Below, piece after piece: positions 8,797 to 17,515 of a DNA stretch of 64,000 bases. The position numbers and the translations under genes are program-made. Every line of letters begins with the position of its first letter. Position 1 is the stretch's first letter. Source of the stretch: Pontibacillus salipaludis (GTDB taxonomy: Bacteria; Bacillota; Bacilli; Bacillales; BH030062); NCBI RefSeq assembly GCF_014642405.1, contig NZ_BMIN01000001.1, positions 360,658-424,657 on the forward strand. Direction: 5' to 3'. The notes beneath the pieces were generated by a model, which worked only from the letters and a program-made list of their open reading frames with translations, ran no database searches and was not told the DNA's origin.

Positions 8797-9252
8797 TATC
8801 GGATTTTCCCCTAGCTCAGCCAATTTCTGACGTGCTTCTTTAAGATCAAAGCTGCTAAAGTACCTATAATAATTCCCATCAATTATCCTATAATGTAGAC
8901 TTAGAACATTTTGTTGTATCATGTATCCATTATGCTCATCTACTGATGTCCACCATACCTTACCACCAAGCGTGCGCTGTTTAGGGCGATTTACAGATTC
9001 ATGGGCAATCGTCTCTAAAACTTCTAGAGGATCTTCTCCCAATGTATTTTGTATGACTTCACTATCTCGAAATAAAGCAACCATAGCTACTAACGTTGTC
9101 CAACTAGCTAATATTCTACCCTTTTCTATTTGGACAAGGGTCTTTTTAGACACACCGAGTATCAAAGACATACGTTCCTGCGTATAGCCCCTTTCGACAC
9201 GGACAAGCTTAACTTTTGGGGAAAGTTGCTCAACTAAAGAATGTTGGTCCAT
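8794..9252 (-). CDS. XRE-family helix-turn-helix protein
   Basis: A 152-residue protein. Residues 12-66 form a Cro/C1-type helix-turn-helix (VRVERGYTQERMSLILGVSKK...IEKGR). The remaining 85 residues, with KVWWTSVDEHNGYMIQQN and a Tyr-rich RIIDGNYYRYFSSFD, form a C-terminal domain I do not recognise. It is a single gene between fer and ppa with no evident effector site. Its targets cannot be read from context. Confidence 0.75.
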   Translation of the reverse strand: MDQHSLVEQLSPKVKLVRVERGYTQERMSLILGVSKKTLVQIEKGRILASWTTLVAMVALFRDSEVIQNTLGEDPLEVLETIAHESVNRPKQRTLGGKVWWTSVDEHNGYMIQQNVLSLHYRIIDGNYYRYFSSFDLKEARQKLAELGENPI

Positions 9253-9324
9253 TTATCATCAGTCCTAACATACGTCGATACCTTTATTTTAACATGTTCT
9301 ATGCTTTCCTTCCTAGCTAAATGT

Positions 9325-9333
9325 TGATATAAT
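9325..9333 (+). promoter_or_regulatory. Extended -10 promoter of ppa
   Basis: TGATATAAT, an extended -10 box with a poor -35. The ppa start codon is 50 bases downstream. Confidence 0.55.
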
Positions 9334-9382
9334 ATAAATCTGCAAGAACATACATACTATTGTCGAATAAGGAGGCATTCAT

Positions 9383-9877
9383 ATGGCTGAAAATAAAGTT
9401 ATTGATGTGTTTATTGAAATTCCAACAGGAAGTCAGAACAAATATGAATTTGATAAGGAAAAAGGTGTATTTAAACTAGACCGCGTCCTTTTCTCTTCTC
9501 AATTCTATCCTGCCGAATACGGGTATATTGATGACACGTTAGCACTAGACGGGGACCCGCTTGATGCACTTGTGCTTGTTACAAACCCTACTTTCCCAGG
9601 TTGCGTAATTGAATCTCGCGTAATTGGTTTCTTAAACATGATTGATGATGGGGAAGAAGATCAGAAGTTGATCGCAGTTCCTACAGAGGATCCACGCTTC
9701 AAGGATGTTCATACACTAGATGATGTACCTCAGCATAAATTAGAAGAAATCTCTCACTTCTTCCAAACGTACAAAGATCTTCAAGGTAAGAAAACGGAGA
9801 TCGGAGAATACGAAGGTGTAGAAGCAGCTAGCAAGCTAATTGATGAGTGCTTAGCACGTTATGAAGAAAATAAATAA
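9383..9877 (+). CDS. ppa: Inorganic pyrophosphatase, family I
   Basis: A 164-residue soluble pyrophosphatase that splits PPi to two phosphates in the cytoplasm and pulls biosynthetic reactions forward. The signature D56-G-D58-P-L-D61 carries the magnesium ligands, and the D88-D89 pair and the K/R-Y residues of the active site are present. This is the E. coli type; B. subtilis itself uses the unrelated family II enzyme, so this is a difference from that reference. An AAGGAGG ribosome site precedes the ATG. Confidence 0.93.
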   Translation: MAENKVIDVFIEIPTGSQNKYEFDKEKGVFKLDRVLFSSQFYPAEYGYIDDTLALDGDPLDALVLVTNPTFPGCVIESRVIGFLNMIDDGEEDQKLIAVPTEDPRFKDVHTLDDVPQHKLEEISHFFQTYKDLQGKKTEIGEYEGVEAASKLIDECLARYEENK

Positions 9878-9881
9878 TGTA

Positions 9882-9910
9882 AAAAAGCTCGCCAATTGGC
9901 GAGCTTTTTA
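9882..9910. terminator. Bidirectional terminator between ppa and rsiX
   Basis: Perfect stem AAAAAGCTCGCC / GGCGAGCTTTTT with an AATT loop and T runs on both strands. Confidence 0.9.
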
Positions 9911-9911
9911 T

Positions 9912-11147
9912 TTATGGTGAACTCTGCTGTAAAGGCATAGGATTAACACTATATGGAACAGAAATGGGTTTTGTTAAATCATACTTCCCTATCTCCGAAT
10001 GGGGAAGGTTGTTGAACTTAATTTGAGTAAAGCCAAATTGCTTAGATGTCATTAGAATAGATTCAATCATTGTAAGCATCTGCTGCTCCCCATCAATAGT
10101 GTTAGCGACATTAAAATTAACTTCAAGAAACTCACCATCAGGTTTTACGTCTATAATCTCCAATTCTTTTGGAATGGTGCCTTCAATAGTGAATGTTGGC
10201 TCATCGACTTTAAGTTCGTTTAATGCTTCTTCTACCGTTAACCCCTGACTGATAGGAATTGAAATAAATAGTTTCGGACCATTTTGTGGAGTATATAACT
10301 TGTAGAGAGATTCGCCATAAATGTCAATTTCCTCTAATCCCGTATTGTTACCAAGATTAACTCCTGGTTCACCGTCTGTCTCCAGTTTAATAGTAGTCAC
10401 ATCAAGCGGACTAAACATTTCTTTAAGAGACATTATAAAGATGTTCTCTTGGGTAGAGGATTCAGGAAAATCATAATCCTCAGGGAAATTCACCAATACG
10501 ACCCCTTCTTCTTCGTTTATATCAAATGAAACAGATGAAAACTGATACTTTCTCACACCCCAAACTTCTTCTTCGAATGCATCAAGAGAATTATACAATT
10601 CGTCGATGCTTTTCACTTCTTGTGTTACAGAGAATGTAATTGGAACAACGTATTGACCTTGCAGATCCCCAAACGCTGCAATAGCATGTTGTTCTTTCTC
10701 ATTATCTTTCACAACTCTTGATATTAGAGAAGATTCCGTAGACATAGCATCACGGAAATTGGCTTCCGTCTTTTCAGATGAAGCACTTTCTTCTTGTGCA
10801 TTGGTGTTTGATGAACGATCCATCTCATTTTTATTTTGTGCTTTATATTCTGCTTGGTCTCTGCTTACTTCTGCTGATTCATCAGAAGATGAAGTATCAT
10901 AAGCTTGCTCTTGAGTCATAGAGGGCAAAACAGCGATGAAAAATAGAATCGTTGCAGCTACTGAGGCGAGCCCTATTCCCCATCCAGTAGCCATTTTCTT
11001 TCGCTTGGATCGTCTTTGTAATTCTTTATTTCGCTTGTCAGAGATTTTACGATACAGTTCTTCAGAGTTTTGGCGGTCTTCTACATTAGGCATACTTTTC
11101 AGGAGATCTTTTATGGAGTCACTACTGTGATTTTTATTTCGTTTCAC
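9912..11147 (-). CDS. rsiX: Anti-sigma-X factor RsiX
   Basis: A membrane anti-sigma factor of 411 residues from the chosen start. The basic N-terminal 50 residues should face the cytoplasm and bind SigX; one membrane helix lies at about residues 57-76; a Ser/Glu-rich linker and a large extracytoplasmic domain follow. A longer frame starts at 11174, but GTG at 11147 has a GGAGGGG ribosome site seven bases upstream and overlaps sigX by only 14 bases, so I choose it. The protein is somewhat longer than B. subtilis RsiX (about 368). The pair is translationally coupled. Confidence 0.85.
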   Translation of the reverse strand: MKRNKNHSSDSIKDLLKSMPNVEDRQNSEELYRKISDKRNKELQRRSKRKKMATGWGIGLASVAATILFFIAVLPSMTQEQAYDTSSSDESAEVSRDQAEYKAQNKNEMDRSSNTNAQEESASSEKTEANFRDAMSTESSLISRVVKDNEKEQHAIAAFGDLQGQYVVPITFSVTQEVKSIDELYNSLDAFEEEVWGVRKYQFSSVSFDINEEEGVVLVNFPEDYDFPESSTQENIFIMSLKEMFSPLDVTTIKLETDGEPGVNLGNNTGLEEIDIYGESLYKLYTPQNGPKLFISIPISQGLTVEEALNELKVDEPTFTIEGTIPKELEIIDVKPDGEFLEVNFNVANTIDGEQQMLTMIESILMTSKQFGFTQIKFNNLPHSEIGKYDLTKPISVPYSVNPMPLQQSSP

Positions 11148-11676
11148 TTTTGATCCCCTCCTCGTCTTCCTCATTCATATAAGTTTGAAGTGCTTTCATC
11201 CCTCTATGTTGAGTGGTTTTCACTTTACTAACAGTCATTCCTAAAACTTCAGCCGTCTCTTGTATGGACATAGACTGAATATACCTCAATATGATCACCG
11301 TCTTTTGATCTGTCGTACATCTTTCTAAACAATGGTACATCTTTTGAATTTCTTCATTCTGCAACGCAATTTCTTCAGGGATGGGCTGATCATCTTGTAT
11401 TAAATGACCCTGCTCCCCCCAGTCAAAGAATTCCATGATCCGATTCCTTTTCCGCTTTTGCTTACGGAAGAAATCGATTGTAACATGACGGGCTATTGAA
11501 AACATCCATGTTTTTTCACTACTATCCCCTTTAAATCGATCATAAGAATTCATGACTTTAATATACACTTCTTGAACGAGATCTTCAGCTTGCTCCCGAT
11601 TCTTTACCATGTAAAATATAAATTGAAAAACATCTTTATGATATTTCTCATAAAGATCTTGAAATACGGAATCCAT
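11134..11676 (-). CDS. sigX: RNA polymerase ECF sigma factor SigX
   Basis: A 180-residue ECF sigma factor. Region 2 (about 10-75) contains the core-binding QAEDLVQEVYIKVM and the DNA-melting SEKTWMFSIARHVTIDFFRK; region 4 (about 115-170) contains the QETAEVLGMTVSKVKTTQHRGMK helix-turn-helix. SigX in B. subtilis responds to cell-envelope stress and controls surface-charge and fatty-acid genes. It is followed by its anti-sigma gene and preceded by a promoter that looks like its own target. Confidence 0.9.
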   Translation of the reverse strand: MDSVFQDLYEKYHKDVFQFIFYMVKNREQAEDLVQEVYIKVMNSYDRFKGDSSEKTWMFSIARHVTIDFFRKQKRKRNRIMEFFDWGEQGHLIQDDQPIPEEIALQNEEIQKMYHCLERCTTDQKTVIILRYIQSMSIQETAEVLGMTVSKVKTTQHRGMKALQTYMNEEDEEGIKSETK

Positions 11677-11700
11677 TCGTCAACCTCCCGTTCATACCAT

Positions 11701-11728
11701 TAGTCGAAAAAATATGTAAAACGTTTCA
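11701..11728 (-). promoter_or_regulatory. Autoregulatory ECF (SigX-type) promoter
   Basis: On the minus strand TGAAAC (11723-11728), 16 bases with a T tract, then CGACTA (11701-11706). This fits the ECF pattern TGtAAC-N16/17-CGwC. The sigX start codon is 25 bases downstream. Confidence 0.65.
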
Positions 11729-11829
11729 CTCGTTTCATACTATAAATTATTTCCAAGCGTTTGAATAGACCATTTCCTACCAAAATCGAATAATATCTAG
11801 TCTATGTTAAATAGTATAGCTTCTATCAC

Positions 11830-11864
11830 AACTCTTCCATATAAGGGACTTATGTGGAAGAGTT
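11830..11864. repeat. Short inverted repeat upstream of palindromic element A
   Basis: AACTCTTCCATATAAG pairs with CTTATGTGGAAGAGTT across a three-base loop, with one mismatch. There is no T run, so it is not an obvious terminator. It sits 25 bases before the GC-rich repeat. Confidence 0.6.
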
Positions 11865-11888
11865 AGAGTTGGATATTTCAGCAGGAAA

Positions 11889-12024
11889 GGGCCGCCTGCG
11901 TTTATAAGTGCTTGGGCTTGATCGGGGACTACTCGCTTTCCTGCGGGGAGCTGGGAAGCCTCCTTTTCCCGCGGGAGTCTCGCAGTCCCCGATCAAGCCC
12001 TGGCTTTAAAGAGGTGAACGGCCC
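11889..12024. repeat. GC-rich palindromic element, copy A, unit 1
   Basis: Starts GGGCCG and ends CGGCCC. The arms pair over CTTGATCGGGGACT and AGTCCCCGATCAAG; inside are the family's ACTCGCTTTCC and CGCGGGAGTCTCGCAG boxes. It lacks the middle section found in other units and is therefore a short form of 136 bp. It forms a dimer with unit 2 through a 41-bp spacer whose sequence recurs at copy E. Long reading frames across it are artefacts. Confidence 0.85.
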
Positions 12025-12065
12025 CGCAATTCGCACCAGTAGGTCCGATGTTACCCTATATGGCA

Positions 12066-12243
12066 TGTTTCGTTCACTCTTGTATGGCAAAGGTGGGCCT
12101 GGAAACTGCGAGACTCCCGTGGGCAGAAGAGCCTAGGTGAGACCCCGGAAGACGGCGTGCCGGCTGAGGAGGCTCACCAGCTCCCCACAGGAAAGCGAGT
12201 GGTTTCCAGGCCCACCTTACGCTCAACTAAAGCTAACGGAAAC
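12066..12243. repeat. GC-rich palindromic element, copy A, unit 2
   Basis: Begins GTTTCGTT and ends AACGGAAAC. The outer arms GGTGGGCCTGGAAAC and GTTTCCAGGCCCACC are perfectly complementary. Over about 180 bp the unit is nearly identical to copy E unit 1 in reverse orientation. The right flank ATTCTCTCAGCTT also recurs at copies C and E. Confidence 0.88.
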
Positions 12244-12312
12244 ATTCTCTCAGCTTCGAGTCTTCATGATTACTAACCTTATCTTGAAAAATTCTAATAC
12301 AATCAACTACAA

Positions 12313-12352
12313 AAAACACCCCAATCAGTTCATTGACTGATTGGGGTGTTTA
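12313..12352 (-). terminator. Terminator of the B12-transporter operon
   Basis: On the minus strand AAACACCCCAATCAGT pairs with ACTGATTGGGGTGTTT followed by T residues. The stem overlaps the last codons of the S-component gene. Confidence 0.85.
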
Positions 12353-12858
12353 AAAGAATGTATATTTTTGCTTTCATATTGTTTAAACAAACGAGATAAT
12401 ACTGGATATAGTACGATCATGAATACAACATTACCAACAGCGTGATACGTATCAAACGGGAGACTGCTTAGCCAATATGCAAAGAAATGGTTCCCTACTT
12501 GACCGTATGTAACTGCCATCATAAATCCAAAGAAATAACCACTTACACCTGCAAATGCAGCATATACATACATCGGAATGACATGCCTATACTTACCTAA
12601 CCAACCTGCAAGGAGGCCAATTAATGACCAGCTTACTATTTGAGGCAAGGTCCATATTCCCATGCCTAACAACATATTTGATAATATCGTAGTCACCACA
12701 GCTAGCACCACAGAATAGAAGGGACCCAACCAAATCCCACAAATAATTATAATCGCTGTGACAGGCTGAACGTTTGGGTAAAAACTGAATAAGAATCTTC
12801 CAACTGTGGCAAGTGCAGCAAGCAATGAGATCAATGTTAGTTTATATAAGTTCATCAT
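12325..12858 (-). CDS. ECF transporter S component, predicted cobalamin-specific
   Basis: A 177-residue membrane protein with five or six hydrophobic helices (about 5-24, 32-48, 50-68, 70-88, 95-125, 135-160), the fold of substrate-binding S components of energy-coupling factor transporters. S components bind the vitamin and dock onto a shared EcfT-EcfA module coded elsewhere. It follows the DUF4430 lipoprotein gene by two bases, and the pair sits under a cobalamin riboswitch, so cobalamin or a precursor is the likely substrate. Specificity is inferred from regulation, not from a known binding motif. Confidence 0.8.
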   Translation of the reverse strand: MMNLYKLTLISLLAALATVGRFLFSFYPNVQPVTAIIIICGIWLGPFYSVVLAVVTTILSNMLLGMGIWTLPQIVSWSLIGLLAGWLGKYRHVIPMYVYAAFAGVSGYFFGFMMAVTYGQVGNHFFAYWLSSLPFDTYHAVGNVVFMIVLYPVLSRLFKQYESKNIHSFKHPNQSMN

Positions 12859-12860
12859 TA

Positions 12861-13277
12861 TTACTCCCAGCTGTGAAAATCAAATGAAACAGTGTCCCCA
12901 GGTTCTAAAGTATATTCCTTTGCTCCGACCATAGCTTCTTCTCCATTAACGGAATAAAACCATGCTTTCTGCTCTCCATCTTTAGGGGCTACACCTTCTA
13001 TTGAAGTAATGAAGCCACCATTACTTCCCGTCTCTATATTGAAATTTGCTTTCATTACTTCCATTACAGTTGCTCCGTCTTCAATCTCAATTTCTCTTTC
13101 AGCTATAGCTTCTTCCCCGTTATTCGTTGTAATTTCCACTGTTACAAGCTGTTCTTGTTGTTCCTGTGTAGATTGATTATTTTCTCCACTATTTGCATCC
13201 TCTGTTGACTGACCACAGGCAGCAAGTCCTCCTAATACAAATATAGTCGCCATTAGCATTTTCATCATTTGTTTCAT
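12861..13277 (-). CDS. DUF4430 lipoprotein, predicted cobalamin-binding
   Basis: A 138-residue exported lipoprotein. The start at 13277 has a GGAGAGG ribosome site nine bases upstream; a longer frame to 13397 would run through the riboswitch terminator and is rejected. The signal peptide ends in the lipobox LAAC (cysteine at about residue 21), then an acidic Gln/Glu linker and a DUF4430 domain (about 45-138) with NGGFITSIEGV and KAWFYSVNGEEA. DUF4430 resembles the C-terminal part of mammalian transcobalamin. With the B12 riboswitch and S component, a surface cobalamin-capture role is likely. Confidence 0.82.
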   Translation of the reverse strand: MKQMMKMLMATIFVLGGLAACGQSTEDANSGENNQSTQEQQEQLVTVEITTNNGEEAIAEREIEIEDGATVMEVMKANFNIETGSNGGFITSIEGVAPKDGEQKAWFYSVNGEEAMVGAKEYTLEPGDTVSFDFHSWE

Positions 13278-13356
13278 TTCATCCAACCTCTCCATAAAAT
13301 ATGTAGTTGTTTCGTTGCGATACGAAGAGACGGAACGAAGACAGACCTTTTGTAAC

Positions 13357-13391
13357 GAAAAAAGACTCTTCCTTTTAATGGAAGAGTCTTT
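13357..13391 (-). terminator. Riboswitch-controlled terminator
   Basis: On the minus strand AAAGACTCTTCC pairs with GGAAGAGTCTTT, followed by TTTTTTCG. It lies between the B12 aptamer and the lipoprotein start codon, so it is the likely expression platform: B12 bound, transcription stops. Confidence 0.85.
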
Positions 13392-13469
13392 GAGCATGAC
13401 GGATCTCGTTTATAAACAATGACAAGATAGGTCTCTCAAACGCTCAATCCTCGAAGCTTTGAAACGGTT

Positions 13470-13632
13470 AACCATGGCAGGTCTACTGACTTGTGTATCG
13501 ATCTACTCGAGAGCCTTCCCTTATAATTATATATAAAGTGGCATTTCCCTTTCGTCCACACGTACAGTTGCGAGGACAGTTCTGGATTCCAACCAGATTC
13601 CCTATTCAGTTCTCATATGAGAACACCATAGT
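13470..13632 (-). promoter_or_regulatory. Cobalamin riboswitch
   Basis: On the minus strand the conserved parts appear in order: GGTGTTCTC near 13626, GGGAATCTGGTTGGAATCC, the core CTGTCCTCGCAACTGTACG (13561-13579) and the B12 box AGTCAGTAGACCTGCC (13476-13491). A terminator follows about 85 bases downstream of the B12 box. It controls the DUF4430 lipoprotein and S-component genes. Confidence 0.93.
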
Positions 13633-13730
13633 TAAATTATGAAATTATATTATGTTTGTATCGTAGCATAGTTACTTTAGAAAAGGAAGTACTTATCTCT
13701 AGATGGTTTCATAGGAAACAAGATTGTTCG

Positions 13731-15497
13731 TCATGATTCGAGATCATTTGGAAGCTTGAACAAGAAGGTTGTCCCTTCTCCTTGCTTACTATGAACAGAA
13801 ATGGATCCTTTATGAGCTTCTACTATATTTTTAGCAATAGCAAGCCCTAATCCAGTTCCTGACTTTCCTCCTTCACTTCTCTTACGTGACTTATCCGCCT
13901 TATAGAAACGCTCGAACACAAATGGTAAATCTTCATCTGCTATCCCAATACCTTGGTCGTGAATGGAGAATTGAACATCTTCTTCTTCAATCACCTTTAC
14001 AAAAACTTGCTTTTCTTGTTCTGTGTGTCGAATAGCATTATCAAGCAAGTTCGTCAGTACCTGTTCAATACGGTCGTAGTCTAAATACACTTGCTTCAAG
14101 TCATCATCTACTTCTACATGAATCGTGATATTCTTTTCATTCGCTAATCCTGAGAATTTCTTCACGATTCGTTCAATATACTCATGGATATTAACGAACT
14201 CTCGATTTAGTTGAATGTGCCCGGCTTCCATTCGTGCAAGATCTAGTAATTCATTGACAAGCCTTCCAATCCTGAGAGACTCGTCATAAATGATTTTAGC
14301 TAATTCATTTTTATCTTCTTTGGATTCAGCAATATCATCTACAATGGCTTCACTATAGCCTTGCAACATAGAAATAGGCGTTCTCAACTCATGAGAAACA
14401 TTTGCAATAAAGTCTTTACGAAGTTTATCCAATCTTCGTTCTTCTGTCATGTCCCGAATAACCGCTACTGCCCCTCTCACATACGTTTTATCGTATAGAG
14501 GAGTCATGATCACTACGAAACTACGCCCTTGAACCACTAGCTCTGTCATAATTTCTTTCTCTTGCGTAATAACTTCTTGAAGCATATCCTGTAATTCACC
14601 TGGCAAGAGATCGTGATTGGGCAATCCATTTTCATGTTCATAGAACCAAGCATCTATAAACTGATCAGCAGGAGGATTAGTGACTAGCATATGCCCTTTT
14701 CGGTTTAGAGTAATAACACCATCAGCCATAGACCGAAGAATACCTGATAACTGCTCTTTCTCTTGATTTAATGCATTTATATGAAACTTCAACTGTCTCC
14801 CCATGCGATTAAATGCCATGGCCAGTTCACCAATTTCATCATGGGTCAAGATAGGAACTTTTGTGTTAAATTCACCTCGAGCTAATTCGAATGCACCTTC
14901 TCTCATTTTTATAAGAGGAGATGTAATTCGTGTCGATAAGAAAAACGCGAAAATCGTTGTTAAAATAATCGCTATCCCTGCCCCTAAGAATATGATCTTC
15001 GTCGTTTGAGACGTTGTTTGTTCAACAAAAGCAAGGGATTGATATACGAAAATACCTGAACCACGTTCTGCAAGAGGGATCCCTACGATCATTACATGTG
15101 TGTCTGTTTCAGGGATAATATCTTCTTTCATGACCGTTTCTTTTGAATCAAACACGGTCGATAATGACTCATCTTGGTACAACCACTCCATCGGGACAAC
15201 TGGTACATCCTCTTTATATGTGGGGGAAATCCAATGATCTTCTTCATCAAACGCTACTACAATCCTGCTTGAAGGATCAATAATTTTCTCAGCTATGGAA
15301 AGGGCTAATGATCGCTCTTCATACTCATCAAGAATATCTTCAACCTTTTCAGCAGTTTGCATTAATTCCTTTTCAGCTTGATAAATATGGTAACTTTCAA
15401 AGAATTCAAGTAATAATACCGTTAATATAAATAATACAAATGATACTAAAAGTAGTATGGTAAACCATAACTTACCTACTACACTTCGCCAGAACAT
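13731..15497 (-). CDS. resE: Sensor histidine kinase ResE
   Basis: A 588-residue membrane kinase. Helices at about 12-31 and 167-188 enclose an extracellular sensor domain; a HAMP linker (about 190-240), a PAS domain (about 250-350), the dimerisation/phosphoacceptor helix with H369 (FIANVSHELRTP) and the ATPase domain with N, G1 and G2 boxes (DQGIGIAD, GTGLGLAI) follow. ResE senses oxygen limitation and nitric oxide signals and phosphorylates ResD. Its ATG overlaps the resD stop (TAATG). Confidence 0.95.
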   Translation of the reverse strand: MFWRSVVGKLWFTILLLVSFVLFILTVLLLEFFESYHIYQAEKELMQTAEKVEDILDEYEERSLALSIAEKIIDPSSRIVVAFDEEDHWISPTYKEDVPVVPMEWLYQDESLSTVFDSKETVMKEDIIPETDTHVMIVGIPLAERGSGIFVYQSLAFVEQTTSQTTKIIFLGAGIAIILTTIFAFFLSTRITSPLIKMREGAFELARGEFNTKVPILTHDEIGELAMAFNRMGRQLKFHINALNQEKEQLSGILRSMADGVITLNRKGHMLVTNPPADQFIDAWFYEHENGLPNHDLLPGELQDMLQEVITQEKEIMTELVVQGRSFVVIMTPLYDKTYVRGAVAVIRDMTEERRLDKLRKDFIANVSHELRTPISMLQGYSEAIVDDIAESKEDKNELAKIIYDESLRIGRLVNELLDLARMEAGHIQLNREFVNIHEYIERIVKKFSGLANEKNITIHVEVDDDLKQVYLDYDRIEQVLTNLLDNAIRHTEQEKQVFVKVIEEEDVQFSIHDQGIGIADEDLPFVFERFYKADKSRKRSEGGKSGTGLGLAIAKNIVEAHKGSISVHSKQGEGTTFLFKLPNDLES

Positions 15498-16213
15498 TAG
15501 TCACCAACTACCTCAAATTTATATCCTACGCCCCATACTGTTACAATCATCTTGGCAGCGTCTTTCGATACTTTACTTAGCTTCTCACGGAGACGTTTCA
15601 CATGTGTATCGACTGTACGCAAATCTCCGAAGAATTCGTATTGCCAAACTTCCTTTAAAAGTTGCTCACGGTCAAAGACTTTATCAGGAGCTTGGGCAAG
15701 GAAAAGAAGAAGTTCATACTCTTTAGGTGTTAAGCTAACATCCTTCCCATCAGCTTTTACCCTATGTGCATCATTATCAATTGTTAAATGATCAAACACC
15801 AACACATCCCTAGCCCCTGTTTCTGTTTGCAAGAATTTGGTGGATGAGGAGCGCCTTAGTAAAGCTTTAACCCGAAGCACCACTTCTCTTGGACTAAAAG
15901 GTTTTACGATATAATCATCGGTCCCCGCTTCAAAGCCTTGGACACGATTCGACTCTTCCCCTTTGGCCGTCAACATAATAATTGGAGTTGCCTTTTTTTC
16001 TCTTATGTCCTGGCACACTTCAATCCCATCTTTTCCTGGCATCATTAAATCCAAAAGAATGAGATCAAAATCGTCACCAATAGCAAGTTCTAGAGCCTCT
16101 TCCCCGTCTTCAGCTTCTACAACTTCGTAATTTTCTCTCTCTAAGTACATGCGGATTAACCGACGAATACGTTCTTCATCATCTACTACTAAAATCTTTC
16201 CACCCTGGTCCAT
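15497..16213 (-). CDS. resD: Response regulator ResD
   Basis: A 238-residue OmpR-type regulator. The receiver domain carries the acidic pocket D11-D12 and phosphoacceptor D55 (LLDLMMPG); K104 region TAKGEE is intact; the winged-helix DNA-binding domain occupies about 135-235. The start at 16213 has a GGGAGATAGG ribosome site; a frame start ten codons upstream lacks one. ResD activates genes for respiration, cytochrome biogenesis and anaerobic growth. It is the fourth gene of the resABCDE cluster. Confidence 0.95.
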   Translation of the reverse strand: MDQGGKILVVDDEERIRRLIRMYLERENYEVVEAEDGEEALELAIGDDFDLILLDLMMPGKDGIEVCQDIREKKATPIIMLTAKGEESNRVQGFEAGTDDYIVKPFSPREVVLRVKALLRRSSSTKFLQTETGARDVLVFDHLTIDNDAHRVKADGKDVSLTPKEYELLLFLAQAPDKVFDREQLLKEVWQYEFFGDLRTVDTHVKRLREKLSKVSKDAAKMIVTVWGVGYKFEVVGD

Positions 16214-16240
16214 ATTCCTATCTCCCTTCTTTTTGTGCAA

Positions 16241-16274
16241 CAAAGGCTACAAATCTTAAGATTAGCAGCCTTTG
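16241..16274 (-). terminator. Hairpin between resC and resD (attenuator candidate)
   Basis: CAAAGGCT...AGCCTTTG with an inner AATCTTAAGATT stem. There is no good T run, so it is a partial terminator or processing site that could set the resABC to resDE ratio. Confidence 0.5.
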
Positions 16275-16281
16275 TAATGTA

Positions 16282-17478
16282 TTACGCGTATGAATGTAGT
16301 CCTGCTAACACTAGGTTAACAGCTATTAAGTTAAACATGATTATGGCAAATCCAATGACGGCTAGCCATGCAGACTTCTCCCCATGCCATCCAGCACCTA
16401 AACGCAAGTGTAAAAAGACAGCATAGAACAACCAAGTAATGAGAGCCCAAACTTCTTTCGGGTCCCATCCCCAAAAACGGTTCCATGCTATTTGTGCCCA
16501 AATCATTGCAAAAATCAGTCCACCAAGTGTGAAGACTGGGAATCCAATTGCCACTGCACGATAAGAAACTTCATCTACTAAAGAAGGCTTCACCCGAGAC
16601 AATTTGGGTTGAATCGCTGCAGCAACTCGCTTTCTTAATATAAGACGAGCTAACACGTATAAGACAAGACCTACTAGAAGGGACCAAATCATTGTATTTA
16701 ACTTTCTTGCGGCCTTTTCGCCTTGCATCCATGAAGGAGCTTCTAATAATGGTCCAGTGGCACCCTCAGTTTGCAACGTGCCATCTGTTGGGCCAACAAT
16801 AGGAAGCAATGTATAATCAACTGTACTAGCTTCCATTGCCTCTCCTTCTGCAGGAACTTCAAAGGTAACTTCATAACCACCTAAGCGGAATCCGCTTGTG
16901 ATAACAATAAATCCAATGACGGCAAAAAGAGTGTAAATAATAAACTCTAACCATGCGTTCTTTTTAGTTCTTTCAGTTTGATCTAACGTTTTAATTAAGT
17001 ATAAGAGACCCGCGCCAAAACTGACAGCTAGTATTGCTTGACCAAGAGAAACAGTAGACACATGAATATACAGCCAATGTGTATTTAGCGCTGGAATTAA
17101 TGGTGAGATCTCACTAGGAAACATACTCGCATAGGCAATAATTAATAAAGCAATCGGTAATACGAAAAGCCCTAGTACATTTAATCGGTATATAAAGTAT
17201 ATAACGATGAAAGCCAGCACAAGCATCATACCAAAGAAAGTCGTATATTCAAATAAATTACTTAGAGGGGCATGTTGGCTAGCAATCCAACGGGTTATAA
17301 AATAGCCTACTTGTGCTACAAATCCAATAATGGTAATGGTAATACCAATCTTACCAGCCTTAGACTCTTTCTGTTGAGCATCTTTCTCACGTATCGTACC
17401 TCCGAAGAAGAAAGTAGCGATTAAATAAAGAAAGAAGGATGCATAGAGTAAATTACTACTAATTGTGCTTAATTCCAA
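16282..17478 (-). CDS. resC: Cytochrome c biogenesis protein ResC (CcsA family)
   Basis: A 398-residue membrane protein of the System II cytochrome c synthase. The tryptophan-rich haem-handling WWD-type segment is seen as [17 protein letters not shown] near the C-terminus, and about eight hydrophobic helices are spread along the chain. With ResB it moves haem across the membrane and attaches it to apocytochrome c. It lies 37 bases after resB on the same transcript. Confidence 0.93.
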   Translation of the reverse strand: MELSTISSNLLYASFFLYLIATFFFGGTIREKDAQQKESKAGKIGITITIIGFVAQVGYFITRWIASQHAPLSNLFEYTTFFGMMLVLAFIVIYFIYRLNVLGLFVLPIALLIIAYASMFPSEISPLIPALNTHWLYIHVSTVSLGQAILAVSFGAGLLYLIKTLDQTERTKKNAWLEFIIYTLFAVIGFIVITSGFRLGGYEVTFEVPAEGEAMEASTVDYTLLPIVGPTDGTLQTEGATGPLLEAPSWMQGEKAARKLNTMIWSLLVGLVLYVLARLILRKRVAAAIQPKLSRVKPSLVDEVSYRAVAIGFPVFTLGGLIFAMIWAQIAWNRFWGWDPKEVWALITWLFYAVFLHLRLGAGWHGEKSAWLAVIGFAIIMFNLIAVNLVLAGLHSYA

Positions 17479-17515
17479 CTTTATTCCTCCTTACCCTTCA
17501 AAATATTTCATGGGT

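Noticed and set aside
11889..12243. Possibility that the GC-rich repeats are tRNA, rRNA or CRISPR
   Set aside because: No tRNA cloverleaf with CCA end, no rRNA conserved core, and no regularly spaced repeat-spacer pattern.
11912..12340. Two consecutive plus-strand reading frames of 74 and 67 codons
   Set aside because: They lie inside palindromic element A. The same Arg/Ser/Pro-rich protein strings (RESRSPR, SPGFKEVNGPA) reappear in every copy in either orientation; no ribosome sites.
13278..13397. N-terminal extension of the DUF4430 lipoprotein
   Set aside because: It would translate through the riboswitch terminator, and it would bury the signal peptide.
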